DNA of 64,000 nt from Halopseudomonas maritima. Lineage in GTDB: Bacteria; Pseudomonadota; Gammaproteobacteria; Pseudomonadales; Pseudomonadaceae. Each line of letters begins with the position of its first letter. Within the stretch, counting starts at the first letter, position 1. The position numbers were made by a program, and so were the translations under genes. The notes below the pieces were generated by a model that saw only the letters and a list, made by a program, of their open reading frames with translations, had not been told where the DNA came from and ran no database searches. Below, one piece after another: positions 60,081 to 64,000 of the stretch. The stretch is taken from NCBI RefSeq assembly GCF_021545785.1, contig NZ_CP079801.1:124001-188000 (forward strand), given 5' to 3'.

Positions 60081-60929
60081 ATGCATGCAATGGCATCCCC
60101 CCAGGACGACCGCACGGTCATCCTCGCTCAGGACGACAACTTGTCAGCCGACACACCGCTCACTGATTACAACCCGGTGTTCCAAGCGGCACCTCTGGCC
60201 CAGCGCCTGACCTTACCGCCCGGCAACAGCTCGTTACTGATAGACGCCCACGGCCCCAACACCTTGTTGGCGCTCGCCGCCCCACTGTTCTCCGAACTGA
60301 TTCAGCTGAAGTACGCCGCCCCGCAGGACAGCCCTGAGCTACTGCGCGAGTCTCTGCGCGTCGGCATCCAGCAGTTTGACCTGCAGTGCCAGGAACACAA
60401 GGTTGAGCAGACCACTCGCCATGCGGCCCGCTACGTCCTCTGCACCGTGCTGGATGAAGCCATTCTGGGCACCCGCTGGGGTAACGACAGCGACTGGTCG
60501 CAACACAGTCTGCTCAGCCAGTTCCACCAAGAAACCTTCGGCGGCGAGAAGTTCTTTGTGCTGCTGGAGCGCCTGTTTCGAGAGCCGAGCCGTCACCTAG
60601 ACGTTCTCGAATTGATGTACGTCTGCATTGCGCTCGGCTTTCAGGGCCGCTACCGCCTGCAGCCGCGTGGCGAAAGCGCCCTGGCAGATATCAGCGAACG
60701 CCTGTATCGCGAGCTGAAACGCTACCGCGACGAACCCGACAGCCGACTCGGTACCACAGCGGCGCCCGAAAACGGTACGCAACAACTGTCACGCGGTATG
60801 CCCGCGTGGCTGCTGATCGCCGGCACGCTGGGCATGCTGTGGTTGCTGCACAGTGGTTTCAGCAGTGTGCTGGACCAGCAACGCAATAACACCTTGCAAC
60901 ACTACAGTGCCCAGGAGGCTCAGCCATGA
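60081..60929 (+). CDS. tssL: T6SS inner-membrane protein TssL (DotU)
   Basis: A 282-residue membrane-complex subunit. The DotU cytoplasmic domain shows YNPVFQAAPLAQRL..., RYVLCTVLDEAILGTRWGNDSDW and QETFGGEKFFVLLERL, and a single C-terminal helix (MPAWLLIAGTLGMLWLLHSG) anchors it. AGGAG lies 9 bases before the chosen ATG. It has no C-terminal OmpA-like peptidoglycan-binding domain. Confidence 0.95.
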   Translation: MHAMASPQDDRTVILAQDDNLSADTPLTDYNPVFQAAPLAQRLTLPPGNSSLLIDAHGPNTLLALAAPLFSELIQLKYAAPQDSPELLRESLRVGIQQFDLQCQEHKVEQTTRHAARYVLCTVLDEAILGTRWGNDSDWSQHSLLSQFHQETFGGEKFFVLLERLFREPSRHLDVLELMYVCIALGFQGRYRLQPRGESALADISERLYRELKRYRDEPDSRLGTTAAPENGTQQLSRGMPAWLLIAGTLGMLWLLHSGFSSVLDQQRNNTLQHYSAQEAQP

Positions 60930-63900
60930 CACCCGCGCTGACCCGCTTACTTACCCTACTGCGCTCACCACCCGGCTGGTCCGCGCTGTTGCTGATACTG
61001 CTCGGCTTGCTGATCTGGCAGCTGGGCCCCATGGTATCCATCAACGGCCACGCTATCTGGAGCAGCCGCTGGAGCCGCGCGGCGACCCTGGCCTTACTGG
61101 CCACGCCATGGGTGATATGGCGCCTGATCAGCTACTGGCGCAAACGCCCGGCCCCCAAGCCACCCAGCCCGGAAGAAGAGCAACAGCAGGCCCGTCAGAT
61201 CGACGTGCACCTGGCCCTGCATCAGCGCTGGCTGCTGGCCCAGCAGCAAATGGGCCACGCCGGACTCAGTGCCCGCGAGCGTCGACAGTTGCCCTGGTAC
61301 TTGTTGATTGGCCCGCAAAACGCCGGAAAAAGCAGTCTGATTTGCCAGTCGGAACTGCCCCTGGTGAGCACCACCGCCGATGCACCGGAAGGTGACGCCG
61401 GCCCAAGTCCGGCTGAATGGCACTGCCACCGAGCAGGTGCGCTGATTGACTGCAGTGGCCACTGCCTGCCCGACGCCGAGTCCGCCGCACCAGCAGCGCA
61501 CTGGCAGGCACTGCTCAATCTGCTGCGCCAGCGCCGCCAACCGGCACTGAACGGCGTGCTGGTCACCCTACCAGTCGACCTGCTGCAACAGGACCACAAC
61601 CTTGAATTGGACAATCTGGCACGCCGCCTGCGTCAGGCACTGGCAGAGCTGCGCCATCAGCTTGGTCTGGACCTGCCGGTGTATCTGCTGCTGAGCAAGG
61701 GAGACCTGATCCCGGGCCTCACCGAACTGCTAGAGCAATTGCCGGCCAATCAACGTCAGCAGCACTTTGGTATCCATATCGATGACCAACCCAACACCGA
61801 TCCGCAACAGCAAAGCCGTGCCTATGCCGGCCTGCTCGGCCGCCTGAATACTCAGATGCTGAACCGCCTGCATCAGGAGCGCGACCCGGCCCGTCGCAGC
61901 CAACTGTTTGACCTACCCTGGCAGCTCGCTCGCCTGGAAGGTCCACTGCAACGCTTTATCGAGCAGAGCTTCAGCGCCAACCGCTACCAGCCCGGTGCCC
62001 GCCTGCAAGGCCTGTACTTCACCTGCGCAGGTCAACACGAGCACGACTGTCTGATGTCCTCACCACTGCCGGCCAGACAGTCCGGGTTTATCACGGAGCT
62101 GTTGGAGCAGATCATCCTCGGTAACCCCCAGCGCGTATGCCTCGACCAGCAGCGCCGACAACATCAGCGGCGCCGTCAGCGCATCGGCCTGGGCCTGGCT
62201 GCCGCCGGACTGGCAGCCTGCACCCTTGGCTGGGGCTGGGCCTATCACCAGCAGAGCGAGCGCCTCAGCCAGCTGGCGCAGCTGGCTGAGCACTTCCTGC
62301 CTACTACGCCTACCATTGAAGCGCATAGCCGCATCACAGCGCTGCTGCAGCAATTGGACACCCGCTACGCGGCCACCCTGGTGCAACCCAAGGTAACCAG
62401 TAGCGCGCTTGGCCAGAACCTGACGTTGGAGCAGGCTCCAGCAGTACAACCACAGGTGCAACGCCACTATCAGCAAGCGCTACGCGATTACCTGCAACCT
62501 CTGATCAGCCGCCAGCTGGAGGCGCGGTTGCGCAGCGCACACGCCGATCGTCAACAGCTGATTGGCCACCTGCGCGCCTACCTGATGCTCAGCCAGAGCG
62601 AGCGCCTGGACGCTGACTACCTGCAACAGTGGATGCGCGAAGAGTGGCGCCACCGATACCCCGACCAAGCCGACGTCCAACAACACCTGAACCAACACCT
62701 TGCCAGGCTGCTGGCACTGCCCTGGCAGTCGGCAGCAGCAAACCACGAGCTAATCAGCGCGGTGCGCGAACAACTGCAGCAAGAGTCTCTGGCCCAGCTG
62801 ACCTATCGTCTGCTGCGCGAACAGGCCCGCGCCCTGCCCACCTACCGCCTCGACAGCCAGTTGGGTGCCGATCACCAGCTGTTGGCCAGCCGACCGGTGG
62901 AGATTCCCGGTTTCTATAGCAAGCCGGGCTATCAGACGCTGTTCCAACAACGGGGGCCGGCGTTAATCGAGCGCCTGCTGGAGGACAACTGGGTGCTTGG
63001 CAATCGCAGCCGCCTGACGCCCAGTGAGCGGCGGCAGCTGCTGATTGAAGTGGAAGCGCTTTACTTTCAGGATTACACCGATCAATGGGTACGCGCCCTG
63101 GCCGCACTGCGCATGGCACCGCTACGCAGCGGTCGTGCCGTCACCGATCTGGCCGCTCTGGGCGCCAGCAGCGCGCCACACCTGCAACTGCTGCTGCAAT
63201 TGCGCGAGCACACCCGGCTGATTGACCCGGCACTCGACCATTCAGCGCCTGCCAGCCCGGCCAAACAGGCGTTGCAGCAACAATTCTCCGAGTTGCACGC
63301 ACTGCTGGATGACACCGGCGCGCCCAGTCCAGCGCTGCGCCAGAGCCAGCAGGCGCTAGCGCAGCTGCAGCTGCAGGTCGCCCAGCTATATAACAGCGGC
63401 GACAGCGGCCAACAGGCCTTTGAAATGGCGCGCAAACGCATGCAGCATCAGGCTGATGCCATCAGCGCCACCCGTGACGCCGCCGGCGTGCTGCCGGCGC
63501 CACTCGACAGCTGGATCGGTCAGGTGGCGTCCGACGCCTGGGGACAGGTGTTGGCCGACGCAGGACGCTATCTCAATCAGCGCTACCGCGCAGACCTCTA
63601 CAGCGTCTACCGCAGCGCCCTCGCCCAGCGTTATCCATTCAGCGCTGACAGCAACCGCGACGTTGAACTGAATGACTTCCGCAGTTTCTTCCAGCATGAG
63701 GGTACGGTCGAGCGTTTTATCGGAAGTTACCTGCAACCCTTCGTCATCCACAGCAATGGACGCTACCGCCTGCGTTCGCTGGACGGCCGCAATCTGCCGC
63801 TCTCTGCGGCTCTACTGACGCAACTGGGCCGCGCTCAGGCGATCCGTGACGGCTTCTTTGCCGACGACCCCTTCGAGCCCGGCGTACAGTTTCGCCTTGA

Positions 63901-64000
63901 GCCCTATGCCCTGGATGCCAGTCTCGGCCGATCCAGCTTTCATTATGGCCCGCAGCAACTGGAGTATCGCCATGGCCCGATTGTCGCCACCGCTTTCCGC
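60926..64000 (+). CDS. tssM: T6SS inner-membrane ATPase-like protein TssM (IcmF), 3' end missing
   Basis: A gene open to the window edge, with 1,025 codons visible of about 1,100-1,250. It starts at an ATG that overlaps the tssL stop (ATGA). Two N-terminal helices (about 16-34 and 51-70) lead to a cytoplasmic domain with Walker A GPQNAGKS (129-136) and a Walker B-like ALIDCSG. A third helix lies near 430 (LGLAAAGLAACTLGWGWAYH), followed by the periplasmic part. The C-terminal region runs to RHGPIVATAFR. It bridges TssL and TssJ across the envelope. Confidence 0.95.
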   Translation, partial: MTPALTRLLTLLRSPPGWSALLLILLGLLIWQLGPMVSINGHAIWSSRWSRAATLALLATPWVIWRLISYWRKRPAPKPPSPEEEQQQARQIDVHLALHQRWLLAQQQMGHAGLSARERRQLPWYLLIGPQNAGKSSLICQSELPLVSTTADAPEGDAGPSPAEWHCHRAGALIDCSGHCLPDAESAAPAAHWQALLNLLRQRRQPALNGVLVTLPVDLLQQDHNLELDNLARRLRQALAELRHQLGLDLPVYLLLSKGDLIPGLTELLEQLPANQRQQHFGIHIDDQPNTDPQQQSRAYAGLLGRLNTQMLNRLHQERDPARRSQLFDLPWQLARLEGPLQRFIEQSFSANRYQPGARLQGLYFTCAGQHEHDCLMSSPLPARQSGFITELLEQIILGNPQRVCLDQQRRQHQRRRQRIGLGLAAAGLAACTLGWGWAYHQQSERLSQLAQLAEHFLPTTPTIEAHSRITALLQQLDTRYAATLVQPKVTSSALGQNLTLEQAPAVQPQVQRHYQQALRDYLQPLISRQLEARLRSAHADRQQLIGHLRAYLMLSQSERLDADYLQQWMREEWRHRYPDQADVQQHLNQHLARLLALPWQSAAANHELISAVREQLQQESLAQLTYRLLREQARALPTYRLDSQLGADHQLLASRPVEIPGFYSKPGYQTLFQQRGPALIERLLEDNWVLGNRSRLTPSERRQLLIEVEALYFQDYTDQWVRALAALRMAPLRSGRAVTDLAALGASSAPHLQLLLQLREHTRLIDPALDHSAPASPAKQALQQQFSELHALLDDTGAPSPALRQSQQALAQLQLQVAQLYNSGDSGQQAFEMARKRMQHQADAISATRDAAGVLPAPLDSWIGQVASDAWGQVLADAGRYLNQRYRADLYSVYRSALAQRYPFSADSNRDVELNDFRSFFQHEGTVERFIGSYLQPFVIHSNGRYRLRSLDGRNLPLSAALLTQLGRAQAIRDGFFADDPFEPGVQFRLEPYALDASLGRSSFHYGPQQLEYRHGPIVATAFR

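Noticed and set aside
1..64000. CRISPR arrays, rRNA genes, prophage, replication origin
   Set aside because: No spaced direct repeats, no rRNA sequence, and no phage or dnaA-box cluster were seen.

Overview
The window looks like a chromosomal segment of a member of the Pseudomonadaceae with moderately high GC. The sucD-sucC-lpdG-sucB-sucA-sdhB-sdhA-sdhD-sdhC//gltA block with brnQ and htpG nearby, the nasA-kinase-reductase-cobA block, and the Ala/Glu/Ala tRNAs beside gltX all match gene orders known from Pseudomonas. The fused TAXI-type TRAP transporter and the marine flavour of several genes would fit the Halopseudomonas lineage, but that is inference only.

Layout. 1-4.8 kb: the 3' end of rnt, then a TAXI-TRAP uptake operon with a universal stress protein. 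4.9-13 kb: assimilatory nitrate genes in two transcription units (transporter plus a phosphatase/kinase fusion; flavoprotein plus molybdenum nitrate reductase plus cobA). Each unit is preceded by a near-consensus sigma-54 promoter and by a leader whose hairpins match the NasT (ANTAR) antitermination design. 13-27.6 kb: mostly single housekeeping or accessory genes, including an NTF2-like protein, a permease, a dienelactone hydrolase, htpG with a clear sigma-32 promoter, two thioesterases, twin small lipoproteins, MAPEG, DUF599, BrnQ, a DUF4153-like protein and an hchA-luxR pair. 28-41.2 kb: the TCA cycle block, with sdh and gltA diverging from a region that holds a promoter for each.

41.2-42.6 kb is a complete IS4-family element with 19-bp inverted repeats and a 12-bp target duplication. 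It sits inside what was the intrinsic terminator of gltA. 42.8-50.3 kb: EamA exporter, YkgJ-like protein, a 3-hydroxyisobutyrate-type dehydrogenase, PpnP, a thioesterase, a large lysine/arginine decarboxylase, three tRNAs and gltX. 50.3-53.9 kb: a LysR regulator divergent from an EmrAB-type efflux pair. 54-56.8 kb: an FAD-dependent amine oxidase-like gene and the PA2779/PA2778-type pair. 57-64 kb: the start of a type VI secretion cluster behind a third sigma-54 promoter (small lipoprotein, TagH/FHA, TssJ, TssK, TssL, TssM running off the end).

The most notable signals are the two nas leaders, whose second hairpins are nearly identical in sequence and each overlap the 5' arm of a terminator, the IS insertion into the gltA terminator, and the IS's own outside-in terminator that runs directly into the transposase start codon. 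No CRISPR array, rRNA gene, prophage or replication origin was seen.
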